DNA from: Pseudomonadota bacterium
GTDB taxonomy: Bacteria; Pseudomonadota; Gammaproteobacteria; Magnimaribacterales; D2472
Assembly: GCA_028344535.1 (NCBI GenBank)
Contig: JAOMBK010000002.1
Span: 108,614 to 145,704 of the forward strand
Direction: 5' to 3'
DNA: 37,091 nucleotides
Positions 16,610 through 27,528 of this stretch are shown here, piece after piece. The notes under the pieces are model-generated. The model saw only the letters and a list, made by a program, of their open reading frames with translations, searched no databases and was not told the origin of the DNA. The position numbers and the translations under genes are program-made. Position 1 is the first letter of the stretch. Each line of letters begins with the position of its first letter.

Positions 16610-18240
16610 TGGAATTTAATGCTGCTGACATATTTGAAGGAGTTGTAGATAGAATTCCTGATAGAGAAGCAGTTGTGCTTGGGTCTACTCGTTTAACCTA
16701 TCAAGAGTTAGACGCTAGAACAAATAAAGCAGCAAATGCCTTGAAAAAACTTGGAATAAAAAAAGGCAGTCATATAGGGATTTATGCTTTCAACTGCATA
16801 GAGTGGCTAGAGGTGATGCTTGGAGCATATAAGCTATGTGCAATTCCCATTAATATCAACTACAGATATGTTGAAGAAGAGCTTAAGTATCTTATTGAGA
16901 ACGCTGATATGGAAGCTGTTTTTTATCACAAGCAGTTTGGTACAAAGCTCAATAATATTAAAAATGATCTGCCTATTTTAAAAGATTTTATCTTTATAAG
17001 TGATAACTCTGATGCTGATGTCATTGAAGGAAGTTATGATTTTGAGGCTCTTATTTTAGATGAAGATGATTCTAGACTAAATGTTGAAAGATCAGGGGAT
17101 GATAAATATATACTCTATACAGGAGGCACCACTGGAATGCCAAAGGGAGTGGTCTGGCGCATGGAAGATGTCTTAATGACACTTGGTGGAGGCATAGATG
17201 CAGTAACGGGAGAAAAATATCCTACACCCGAAGCTTTTGCAGATAAATGCTTGCAAGACCAAACAACTGCTCTTGCATTAGCTCCATTAATGCATGGCGC
17301 CGCTCAATGGCAATCATTTAATGCTTTCTTTTCAGGATGGAAATTTATAATTAATGATCAAATTTCATTTGATGCAGATTATATTTGGGAAATTATTGCC
17401 AAAGAAAAAGTAATGAACTTAACTATCACAGGTGATGCTATGGGACGTCCACTTTGTGACGCACTCCCCTCTGCACTGGAAAAAGGTTTAGATCTATCCT
17501 CATTATTTGTTCTAGCAAGCACTGCGTCTGTTTTCAGTGCCTCTATCAAAGATACCATCCTAGAATATCTACCTAACCTTTTCCTCATAGATGCTGTTGG
17601 GTCCTCTGAAACTGGAGCAACCGGCGTGAATATACATACAAAAGATGGAAAGTTAAAAGACTCAGGCGGAGGCCCAAAATTTACGAAGCCTAATTTTAGT
17701 GAAATTTTAAATCTTGATACTTTGGAAGTTATTCAGCCTACTGATACAGAAACAATTGGATATTTAGCAAGGAAAGGTCATGTACCCGTTGCTTATTACA
17801 AAGATAAAGAAAAATCTGAAAAAACATTTATTGAAGTTAATGGAGAAAGGTATTCAATACCAGGAGATATGGCTAAATATGAGGAAGATGGTCAAATGAC
17901 TTTGCTGGGGAGAGGGAGTGTTTCCATTAATTCTGGTGGAGAGAAAATATTCCCAGAAGAAGTTGAAATGGCTCTTAAGGCTCACCCAAACATCTTTGAT
18001 TGCCTTGTTGTTGGTGTGAAGGATGAAACATGGGGGCAAAAAGTAGTAGCTGTTATCCAAAGAAGAGAAATGGTTGATCTGTCTATTGAAGAAATAAAAG
18101 AAAGCGCTTCAAAATACATAGCCAGTTACAAGATGCCAAAAGAAATAGTGTTTTCTGAATTAATCGAAAGAGCTCCATCAGGCAAGCCCAATTATCAATG
18201 GGCTCAAAACCTTGCAAACTCAAAACTAAAGATAGAATAA
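16609..18240 (+). CDS. Acyl-CoA synthetase (AMP-forming), FadD19-like
   Basis: This 543-residue ANL-family ligase probably starts at the ATG at 16609, which overlaps the previous stop (TGATG). A TTG at 16582 would add nine residues that do not look conserved. Motifs include YTGGTTGMPKGVVW (about 170-183), TGDAMGRPLCDALP, GSSETGATG and LGRGSVSINSGGEKIFPEEVE, ending in the lysine block APSGKPNYQWAQ. The blocks INYRYVEEELKYL, TGDAM, the SSETG context and the GKPnYqWA ending recall actinobacterial FadD19, which activates the cholesterol side chain. Substrates such as steroid- or terpenoid-like acids are therefore possible, but this is inference. It is cotranscribed with a second synthetase and an LLM oxidoreductase. 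Confidence 0.88.
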   Translation: MEFNAADIFEGVVDRIPDREAVVLGSTRLTYQELDARTNKAANALKKLGIKKGSHIGIYAFNCIEWLEVMLGAYKLCAIPININYRYVEEELKYLIENADMEAVFYHKQFGTKLNNIKNDLPILKDFIFISDNSDADVIEGSYDFEALILDEDDSRLNVERSGDDKYILYTGGTTGMPKGVVWRMEDVLMTLGGGIDAVTGEKYPTPEAFADKCLQDQTTALALAPLMHGAAQWQSFNAFFSGWKFIINDQISFDADYIWEIIAKEKVMNLTITGDAMGRPLCDALPSALEKGLDLSSLFVLASTASVFSASIKDTILEYLPNLFLIDAVGSSETGATGVNIHTKDGKLKDSGGGPKFTKPNFSEILNLDTLEVIQPTDTETIGYLARKGHVPVAYYKDKEKSEKTFIEVNGERYSIPGDMAKYEEDGQMTLLGRGSVSINSGGEKIFPEEVEMALKAHPNIFDCLVVGVKDETWGQKVVAVIQRREMVDLSIEEIKESASKYIASYKMPKEIVFSELIERAPSGKPNYQWAQNLANSKLKIE

Positions 18241-18242
18241 AT

Positions 18243-19265
18243 ATGAGAATAGAAACCTACATACCTGGTTTGTCAAAAAATACTATTGAGATAGTTAAAC
18301 ATGCAGAATCTCTTGGGTATGATGCGCTCGTTTCTGGAGAGCTAAACAATGAGCCTTTCCTTCCTGTTTTGCTTGGATTGGAACATTCCAAAAAAATGAT
18401 TGTAAGGACTGGTTTAGCTATAGCTTTTCCAAGGAGCCCTATGACAGTTGCAAACATGGGTTGGGACTTGCAATCATTCAGTGATGGTCGTTTTCAACTT
18501 GGCTTAGGAACTCAAGTTAAAGGGCATAATGAAAGAAGGTTCAGTGTACCTTGGTCTCCACCAGCACCAAGAATGCGAGAATATATTCTTGCCGTCAAAG
18601 CCATTTGGAATACATGGAAAACTGGAGAAAAATTGGACTTTCAAGGCGAACACTATACCCATACCCTTATGACTCCAATGTTCACTCCGCCACCTATGGA
18701 TTGCGATGTGCCTCCAATTTATGTTTCTGGTCTTGGGCCTGGAATGGCTAGAATCGCTGGTGAGGTAGCTGACGGATTATTACTTCATCCTATGTGCTCT
18801 CCAAAATATATTAATGATATTATTTTGCCAGCTGTGATTGAGGGCGCAAAAAAGTCAAACAGAGATCCTAAAGAATGTGAATTACTTTGGGGTGGATTTA
18901 TTGCAACCGGAGAAACAGAAGAAGATCTAAAAACAGCTAAGAGAAATGTTGCTGCAAGGATCAGTTTTTATGCTTCAACCAGAACCTATAGACCAGCTCT
19001 GGATTTTCATGGCTGGGGAGATATCAATGAAGCTTTGCATAAATTATCTGTGGAAGGAAAATGGGAAGAAATGTTTGCTTTAGTTACGGATGAGATGGTT
19101 GAAACTCTAGGATTCTGTGGCACTGGCGAAGAAGTGGCTAACAGCTTGAAAGATGATCTGGGGCCTATTTGCAGTGCTGCAATGTGGAATGAAGTCGAGC
19201 ATTTGGGTGCTGATCATTCAAAAGATGAGCATGTTAGTCATTTAATTCAAATTGCAAAAGGATAA
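18243..19265 (+). CDS. LLM-class flavin-dependent oxidoreductase (MSMEG_2256-type)
   Basis: The 340-residue protein has the luciferase-like (LLM) TIM-barrel pattern: AESLGYDALVSGE near the start, MTVANMGWDLQSFSDGRFQLGLGTQVKGHNERRF in two blocks (about 69-104), PRMREYILAVKAIW and PPIYVSGLGPGMARIAGEVADGLLLHP. These fit the subfamily first labelled as probable F420-dependent in mycobacteria. The ATG at 18243 lies 3 bases after the previous stop, and a longer reading from 18198 would add 15 residues encoded by the preceding gene's end. No F420 biosynthesis gene is visible here, so FMN is an equally good cofactor guess. The gene position after two acyl-CoA ligases suggests oxidation of the same class of acids. 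Confidence 0.85.
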   Translation: MRIETYIPGLSKNTIEIVKHAESLGYDALVSGELNNEPFLPVLLGLEHSKKMIVRTGLAIAFPRSPMTVANMGWDLQSFSDGRFQLGLGTQVKGHNERRFSVPWSPPAPRMREYILAVKAIWNTWKTGEKLDFQGEHYTHTLMTPMFTPPPMDCDVPPIYVSGLGPGMARIAGEVADGLLLHPMCSPKYINDIILPAVIEGAKKSNRDPKECELLWGGFIATGETEEDLKTAKRNVAARISFYASTRTYRPALDFHGWGDINEALHKLSVEGKWEEMFALVTDEMVETLGFCGTGEEVANSLKDDLGPICSAAMWNEVEHLGADHSKDEHVSHLIQIAKG

Positions 19266-20690
19266 ATGATTCCTATAAAACCTCATGCTTATGCTGAGCT
19301 TCCTCAAGAGTTCTATAATCTTCAAAATTGGCAGGGCTTTAATAATCCCATGCTTGTTATTGAAAATACTCAACTAAAAGAAGAGTTAGGACTTGAAAAT
19401 ATTGAGCAGCAAAAACTGTTAAGTATTTTCAATGGCTCATTATCAATTAAAAATCTAAAACCCCTCTCAATGGCATATTCTGGCCATCAGTTTGGGCAAT
19501 ATGTAGAACAATTAGGAGATGGTAGAGGATTATTGCTTGGAGAAATAGAGTCTTCAAAAGGCTTAGTTGATATTCATCTTAAGGGTGCTGGCAAAACTCC
19601 CTACTCTAGGTTTGGAGATGGGCGAGCTGTTTTAAGGTCTGTTATTAGAGAATACTTATGTGGAGAAGCAATGCATGCTTTGTCGATTCCAACATCAAGA
19701 GCTTTAATGATTATTGGTAGTGATGAAATGGTCCTTAGAGAAAAAAGCGAAACGGCAGCAATGCTCGCAAGAACAGCTAAAACACATGTCAGATTTGGTA
19801 ATTTTGAATACTTTCATTACAACAATAAGCCTGAGTACGTGAAAGTTTTAGCTGACTTTTGTATTAATAACTACCCTGCTTACTTTTCAAGAACTAAAAA
19901 TATATACGAAGAATTTTTTCGATCGGTTGTTAAACAAACAGCCATCATGATAGCTCAGTGGCAAGCCAGTGGCTTCAATCATGGAGTTATGAATACCGAT
20001 AACATGAGTATTTTGGGAGAGACTTTTGATTACGGCCCTTATGGTTTCATGGAAGATTATTTGCCAGCATATGTATGCAATCATTCTGATCATCAGGGTA
20101 GATATGCATTTAAGAATCAACCCTACATTGGGTTATGGAATTGCTCTGCTCTTGGGCATGCACTCTCCTCACTTCTTTCTGAAGAAGCTCAAGGTGAGAT
20201 ACTTCAAACATATGAAGAAATCTTTCAAAGTACTTTAGCAAAACTCTTTAGAAAAAAACTATGCCTAGAACAAGACCAATCTGAGGATGCGACTTTAATT
20301 CAAGGTTTATTGGATATTATGGAATCTGAGAAACTTGATTACACCAATACTTTTAGAAATCTCACACAAGCCCTCACCAACGAAATAACTCCAGAGCTGG
20401 ATTCAGATATTGCAAAGAGCTGGATTGTCTCTTTTCAAGAAAGACAGACCAAAGAAGTTACACCTGAAGATAAAAAAGTAATCTCCATGAATCAAGTTAA
20501 CCCAAAATTTATCCTGAGAAACTATATGGCCCAAGAGGCTATTGATGCTGCAGAAGACTCTGATTTTTCTAAACTAGAAACTTTAATTGCTGTTCTGACT
20601 AACCCTTTTGAAGAACTTGAGGAACATCAAAAATTTGCCAATAAATCTCCGGCTTGGGCGCAAGATTTAGAGATTTCTTGTTCTTCTTGA
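19266..20690 (+). CDS. selO: Protein adenylyltransferase SelO (YdiU/UPF0061)
   Basis: A 474-residue pseudokinase-fold enzyme that transfers AMP from ATP to protein hydroxyl groups and is linked to redox stress responses. Hallmarks are LSMAYSGHQFGQYVEQLGDG (67-86), HLKGAGKTPYSRFGDGRAV (104-122), RTAKTHVRFGNFEYF (169-183) and GVMNTDNMSILGETFDYGPYG (240-260). The last stretch holds the metal/ATP-binding NTDN and DYGP residues. The C-terminus is EISCSS, with Cys472 at the place where animal SelO carries selenocysteine. The ATG follows the LLM gene's TAA with no gap, so it is cotranscribed. Whether it is functionally linked to the acyl-CoA ligases is unknown. Confidence 0.94.
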   Translation: MIPIKPHAYAELPQEFYNLQNWQGFNNPMLVIENTQLKEELGLENIEQQKLLSIFNGSLSIKNLKPLSMAYSGHQFGQYVEQLGDGRGLLLGEIESSKGLVDIHLKGAGKTPYSRFGDGRAVLRSVIREYLCGEAMHALSIPTSRALMIIGSDEMVLREKSETAAMLARTAKTHVRFGNFEYFHYNNKPEYVKVLADFCINNYPAYFSRTKNIYEEFFRSVVKQTAIMIAQWQASGFNHGVMNTDNMSILGETFDYGPYGFMEDYLPAYVCNHSDHQGRYAFKNQPYIGLWNCSALGHALSSLLSEEAQGEILQTYEEIFQSTLAKLFRKKLCLEQDQSEDATLIQGLLDIMESEKLDYTNTFRNLTQALTNEITPELDSDIAKSWIVSFQERQTKEVTPEDKKVISMNQVNPKFILRNYMAQEAIDAAEDSDFSKLETLIAVLTNPFEELEEHQKFANKSPAWAQDLEISCSS

Positions 20691-20708
20691 GCATGTAATA
20701 ATATTGCT

Positions 20709-20801
20709 ATGAAAAAATTAGATCTCTTTAAATTAATTGGTATGCTTTCGATCCTGGTATTAATCACCAGTTGCAATATTCCTTTAGTGCCTTTTATCTA
20801 A
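20709..20801 (+). CDS. Tiny predicted lipoprotein (30 residues)
   Basis: The open frame reads MKKLDLFKLIGMLSILVL, then LITSC, then NIPLVPFI and a TAA stop. It has two lysines, a hydrophobic stretch and a lipobox with Cys22, the standard signal for lipid attachment after LspA cleavage. The mature product would be only nine residues (CNIPLVPFI). It starts 18 bases after selO and ends 20 bases before the convergent pdxB end. No strong Shine-Dalgarno sequence is visible, but the ATG, lipobox and stop form a coherent unit. Very small lipoproteins with a PLxPxI-like tail seem familiar in gammaproteobacteria, but I cannot name a family. It could also be a chance ORF. Confidence 0.55.
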   Translation: MKKLDLFKLIGMLSILVLITSCNIPLVPFI

Positions 20802-20821
20802 AACAGTCTTCTATTTCTACT

Positions 20822-21943
20822 TTATAAATTTTGAAGAGAATTTAAAAAAGCTAAGTTAATAGATTCGTCTAGATCTACTATTTCTTTGAAAGAATAGGCA
20901 TTGAAATCATGTCTTGGAGAGTGATTGACTCGAAGATCTTTGAAGTTATTAGAAAGATCATTGGGTGAAATGCTCTTCAAAACATTAGAAATTGACTTTA
21001 GATTTAGCTCACTCTTAAATAAAGCCAAAGGAAATCCAAAGGCATGCATGTCGCGCACAATATTTTCTAACCCATGAGGCCATTCAATTGAGTGATTCTC
21101 AAGCAAACCAGTTTCTTTGAAGCATTCAAAGACTTTGGCGCATTCCATAACTATCATAGAGGTGCCATTGAGCTTGCCTTCAATGCTATAGCCAGCAATA
21201 TGGGGAGTAGCAATAAACGCTTTTTGGATAACTGCTGGTGATGGAGCAGGCTCATTTAGCCATACGTCAGCAATATATATTAAATCTTGAGACTCTATAA
21301 CCAAATCTTCAGAAACGACTCCTCCTCTAGAGGTATTGATTAAAATTTTATCTTTTAAGTCTTTGGCATGAGAAATATTAATCAACTCTCTGGTAGGATA
21401 GGCGCCTTCTGTTGAATAAGGTACATGAATAGTTATCAAATCACATGTGAGAATCTTATCCATCTCAACCAAGAATGAGTGTGTTAAAAAAGGGTCATGA
21501 GCATAAACCGGGATATTAAGAGCTGAGAGCATTTGATACAGTCTTTTACCAATATTTCCATAACCCACAATGCCTACGCTCTGTCTAACATTGAAAAGAC
21601 CCTCTTGAATTAGTTCCCCTATTGCAGCCATCACGTAATGAGTAACACTTGCAGCATTGCAGCCAGGCGCATACCCCCAAGCAATGTCTTGGTCATTTAG
21701 GTATTTAGTGTCTAGATGATTGATTCCTGCAGTTGCTGAGCCAACAAACTTGATTGGTGAATGATCGCATAACTCTTTGTCTACCTTAATAGTTGATCGA
21801 ACCAATAGTGCATCAACTTCTCTTAGGTGATTTGAAGTAAGCTCATCATATTCAAAATATTCAAGTGAATACTCATCAGCAAAAAACTCAGTTAATTTTT
21901 GCTCGATATTTGGAATTTGTGAATCTGCGACGATCTTAATCAA
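20822..21943 (-). CDS. pdxB: Erythronate-4-phosphate dehydrogenase
   Basis: The 373-residue enzyme oxidises 4-phosphoerythronate in the DXP-dependent route to pyridoxal 5'-phosphate. It is a D-2-hydroxyacid dehydrogenase. The NAD motif GIVGYGNIGKRL is at 124-135. The catalytic residues are R206 (NTSRGG), E231 (WLNEPAP) and H248 (ATPHIAGYS). The PdxB-specific WGYAPGCNAASVTHYVM is at 89-105, and the C-terminal 110 residues correspond to the PdxB dimerisation domain. The start is TTG, overlapping the acyltransferase TGA (TTGA). No terminator is seen between it and the convergent selO/lipoprotein end. Confidence 0.92.
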   Translation of the reverse strand: MIKIVADSQIPNIEQKLTEFFADEYSLEYFEYDELTSNHLREVDALLVRSTIKVDKELCDHSPIKFVGSATAGINHLDTKYLNDQDIAWGYAPGCNAASVTHYVMAAIGELIQEGLFNVRQSVGIVGYGNIGKRLYQMLSALNIPVYAHDPFLTHSFLVEMDKILTCDLITIHVPYSTEGAYPTRELINISHAKDLKDKILINTSRGGVVSEDLVIESQDLIYIADVWLNEPAPSPAVIQKAFIATPHIAGYSIEGKLNGTSMIVMECAKVFECFKETGLLENHSIEWPHGLENIVRDMHAFGFPLALFKSELNLKSISNVLKSISPNDLSNNFKDLRVNHSPRHDFNAYSFKEIVDLDESINLAFLNSLQNL

Positions 21944-22764
21944 TGGGTCTTATCTCTCCAAACAATACTTTTAATCCATCCCCACAGACTATTATTTCCA
22001 AGTGAGTATTGATCAAGCAAATCAAAATCATGAGCTAATTTTATGGGATCCTTGAAAAAATCTTTTCTAGCAATAAATTCACCCTCATCTAGATTTCGAA
22101 TAAATGTCGCAGGATTACCTGCAAAAATTGTATTATTTGGAACATCTTTTGTGACAACTGATCGAGCTCCAATAATACTATTTGATCCTATCCTAACTCC
22201 TTTACAGATCATCGCATCCTCACCTATCCAAACATTTTCTTCCAATACTACTGGCCTAGGATCTCCAACCACCTTTGTTCTATCATAAATACCATGCCAA
22301 TCTGCATCTGTGATACATGCGCCATGACCAAACATACATGAGTCTCCAATAGAAATACTCTCAGCGGCCATAATTCTGACCCCAGGTGAAATTAAGACAT
22401 AATTTCCTATATCTACCTTCCCATTCCAGTCACCATTATCCCAGCTAGTAATTTGAATATAATCATCTGGTGCAGAGATAAATGTTGGAAAATTTCCAAC
22501 TGAAATATTAGAACCAAATAATTTCATATACCTTGGTTTAAAAAATACTGGGCCTCTCCCCAGGCTTTTAAATTGAGGACGAATAAATCTGTTGACATAT
22601 CTAATGGTCAGCTTTGAAGTTATCTTTTTAAGCCAATATGGGCGACTATCTTTCCTAATTTCTTCTCTCCAATTTAAATTTAGTCCTTGTATGATAAAGT
22701 ACCGAGAAATTTCTGGGCTTATTTTTTTGAAAAACTTAATTAAAGAATTAAAGCAATTACTCAA
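21940..22764 (-). CDS. Left-handed beta-helix (hexapeptide) acyltransferase
   Basis: The 274-residue protein has a basic N-terminal region of about 95 residues, then hexapeptide repeats from about 110 to 225: VDIGNYVLISPGVRIMAAESISIGDSCMFGHGACITD, then VWIGEDAMICKGVRIGSNSIIGARSVVTKDVPNN and IFAGNPATFIRN (each given here as one run of repeats). The catalytic-type His is in DADWHGIYDR. The family (maltose/galactoside/serine O-acetyltransferase-like) transfers acyl groups to sugars or other hydroxyls; the substrate is unknown. The only usable start upstream of the fold is TTG at 22764, with GGAA about 10 bases before it. This makes its 5' end overlap the divergent MATE gene. It is translationally coupled to pdxB downstream. 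Confidence 0.82.
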   Translation of the reverse strand: MSNCFNSLIKFFKKISPEISRYFIIQGLNLNWREEIRKDSRPYWLKKITSKLTIRYVNRFIRPQFKSLGRGPVFFKPRYMKLFGSNISVGNFPTFISAPDDYIQITSWDNGDWNGKVDIGNYVLISPGVRIMAAESISIGDSCMFGHGACITDADWHGIYDRTKVVGDPRPVVLEENVWIGEDAMICKGVRIGSNSIIGARSVVTKDVPNNTIFAGNPATFIRNLDEGEFIARKDFFKDPIKLAHDFDLLDQYSLGNNSLWGWIKSIVWRDKTH

Positions 22765-24094
22765 AATTGGAATTCCAATATATGGATCTCAAATCTCATA
22801 TATGGGTATGGGAGTAACAGATACTATTGTTGCAGGTCGAGCAAGTGCACTAGATTTATCTGGATTAGCAATTGGGAATGCTCTTTCTATGCCCTTTTAT
22901 TTTCTTCTGGGAGGTTGTTTGTTCGCAGTAACTCCAATAGTTGCCCAATTATTTGGAGCAAAGAAATATGAAGAAATTGGACAAAAAGTAAGAGAAATTC
23001 TTTGGGTTGCATTAGTCTTGGGTTTTATCGGTTTCATTCTTTATAGAAATTTAAGTATTTTTATCCCTTTCTTTGATATTGAAGAAAATATTGCTCTAAT
23101 TTCAGATGGGTACTTAAAAGCAATGTCATTTGGTTTTATTGCTAATATGCTTTTTACTTGTCTGCGTTGCTATAGCGAGGGTATGGGCCTAACTCTTCCA
23201 GTTTTTTGGGTTGCTTTTATTGGCATGTTATTAAATATCCCGCTTGATATCATTTTTGTATATGGATATTTTGGAATACCTCCTATGGGTGGGGTTGGAT
23301 GTGGAATTGCAACTTCAATTAATATCATTATTGGTTTGCTTGTTTTGATACTAGTGATTCTAAAAAAGAAGGAATACGGGCCCACTAAAATATTCTCAAA
23401 ATTTTCTGGTCCCAATACTGAAACTACTAGGGAAGCTTTAAAACTTGGGGTGCCAATTGGGTTTGGAGTATTTGTAGAATTAAGTATGTTTTCAGGGGCG
23501 GCATTGATTCTAGGGTCGCTTGGCGCAACAGTAATAAGCGCTCATACAGTAGCAATAAATATTGCTAGTGTTTTCTTTATTTTGCCTTTGTCTTTCGGGC
23601 TAGCCGCAGCAACAAGAATAGGTAATCTTGTAGGAGAAAAAAATCTTCTACAAGCAAAGTATGCCTCTCATGTAGCAGTTTTAATATGTTTAATTGGTGC
23701 AATAGTAAATACAATAATAATTCTTGCCTTCAGGGAAGCTCTTGTGTCTCTATATACTGCCGATATTGCAGTTATGGCTATCGCAATTAATCTCCTGCTC
23801 TTTGCTGCAATCTTTCAAATTCCTGATGGGATGCAAATGGGAGCCTTGGGTAGTCTTAGGGGTTACAAAGACACATTTGCCCCAATGCTGATGCTAATTT
23901 TAACTTACTGGTTTATTGCTTTGCCAGGAGGATACTATCTTACTTACAATGGGATATCGAGTAATTCTCTGGGTCCAGCGGGGATTTGGATTGGAATGAT
24001 TACCGGTCTAGCAGCCTTTGCATGTCTAATTATTCCTAGACTAAATTATATTGCGAATAAATTTATTGCTAGAACTGATTCAGAACTTCCTTAG
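22727..24094 (+). CDS. MATE-family multidrug/sodium antiporter
   Basis: The 455-residue protein has about 12 membrane segments in two MatE repeats. The start [20 protein letters not shown], then [24 protein letters not shown], are typical of NorM-like exporters, which expel cationic compounds using Na+ or H+ gradients. A second repeat begins near [21 protein letters not shown] chose TTG at 22727 because it gives the usual MATE length and N-terminus. Upstream starts at 22691 (ATG) and 22592 (ATG) add residues that lie antisense to the acyltransferase and do not look like MATE. Its stop lies 26 bases inside the convergent sucD reading frame. Confidence 0.85.
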   Translation: MKNLIKELKQLLKIGIPIYGSQISYMGMGVTDTIVAGRASALDLSGLAIGNALSMPFYFLLGGCLFAVTPIVAQLFGAKKYEEIGQKVREILWVALVLGFIGFILYRNLSIFIPFFDIEENIALISDGYLKAMSFGFIANMLFTCLRCYSEGMGLTLPVFWVAFIGMLLNIPLDIIFVYGYFGIPPMGGVGCGIATSINIIIGLLVLILVILKKKEYGPTKIFSKFSGPNTETTREALKLGVPIGFGVFVELSMFSGAALILGSLGATVISAHTVAINIASVFFILPLSFGLAAATRIGNLVGEKNLLQAKYASHVAVLICLIGAIVNTIIILAFREALVSLYTADIAVMAIAINLLLFAAIFQIPDGMQMGALGSLRGYKDTFAPMLMLILTYWFIALPGGYYLTYNGISSNSLGPAGIWIGMITGLAAFACLIIPRLNYIANKFIARTDSELP

Positions 24095-24940
24095 TCTTTT
24101 TGCCAATTTGAAGCAGGTTCTCTGCTATATGAACACCGCTCTCTTCAAGCTTCTTAATTTTATCCGCAGCTGTCCCTTTCCCACCAGCAATGATTGCTCC
24201 TGCATGCCCCATTCTCTTGCCCGCGGGTGCTGTTTGTCCTGCAATATATGAAATTACAGGCTTAGAAATATTATTTTTGATAAACTCGGCAGCTTCCTCT
24301 TCAGCTGTTCCTCCAATTTCACCAACCATAACTATGGCTTTAGTTTGATCGTCAGATTCCATCATCTTCAAAACATCAATAAATGATGTTCCAGGAATTG
24401 GATCTCCTCCAATACCAACGCATGTGCTCTGGCCAAGACCAAGATCACTAGTTTGCTTCACGGCCTCATAAGTCAAAGTACCAGATCTTGAAATAATACC
24501 TACTGAACCCTCCAAGTGAATGCTGCCTGGCATTATTCCTAACTTGGCCTCACCCGGAGTGATTATTCCAGGACAGTTAGGACCGATCAAAGTAATGCCC
24601 AGCTCATCAACCCTCTTTTTTACAACCAGCATGTCTAAAGTAGGCACTCCCTCTGTAATGCATATTATCAATTTAATCTCAGCATCAGCAGCCTCTAAAA
24701 TAGAATCTTTACAAAATTTAGCTGGAACAAAAATGATTGAGGCATTTGGCTGAACTTCTTCAACAGCTTCATGCACTGAATTAAAAACAGGCACACCAAG
24801 ATGGGTTTGCCCTCCTTTACCCGGGGTGACTCCACCAACAATATTTGTTCCATATTCAATAGACTGCTCTGAATGTAAAGTAGCTTGAGAGCCAGTGAAA
24901 CCTTGAACTAAAAGACGTGTATTTTTATCTACCAATATGC

Positions 24941-24944
<4 letters not shown>
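24069..24944 (-). CDS. sucD: Succinyl-CoA synthetase alpha subunit
   Basis: The 291-residue alpha subunit carries the phospho-histidine of succinyl-CoA synthetase, which makes ATP or GTP from succinyl-CoA in the TCA cycle. The CoA-binding N-terminus has [20 protein letters not shown], and the catalytic His is H247 in [29 protein letters not shown] at about 208-222 is typical. The ATG overlaps the sucC TGA (ATGA). It is the last gene of the sdh-suc-lpd block; no hairpin terminator is visible before the end of MATE. Confidence 0.97.

Positions 24945-27528
<2,584 letters not shown>

Noticed and set aside
18198..18242. Upstream ATG extending the LLM oxidoreductase by 15 residues
   Set aside because: These bases encode the end of the preceding synthetase; the ATG at 18243 gives the family start RIETYIPG.
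20802..20850. Terminator between the small lipoprotein and pdxB
   Set aside because: The best inverted repeat is a six-base all-AT stem, too weak to call.
22592..22726. Longer MATE N-terminus
   Set aside because: It would be antisense to well-conserved acyltransferase sequence and does not resemble MATE N-termini.
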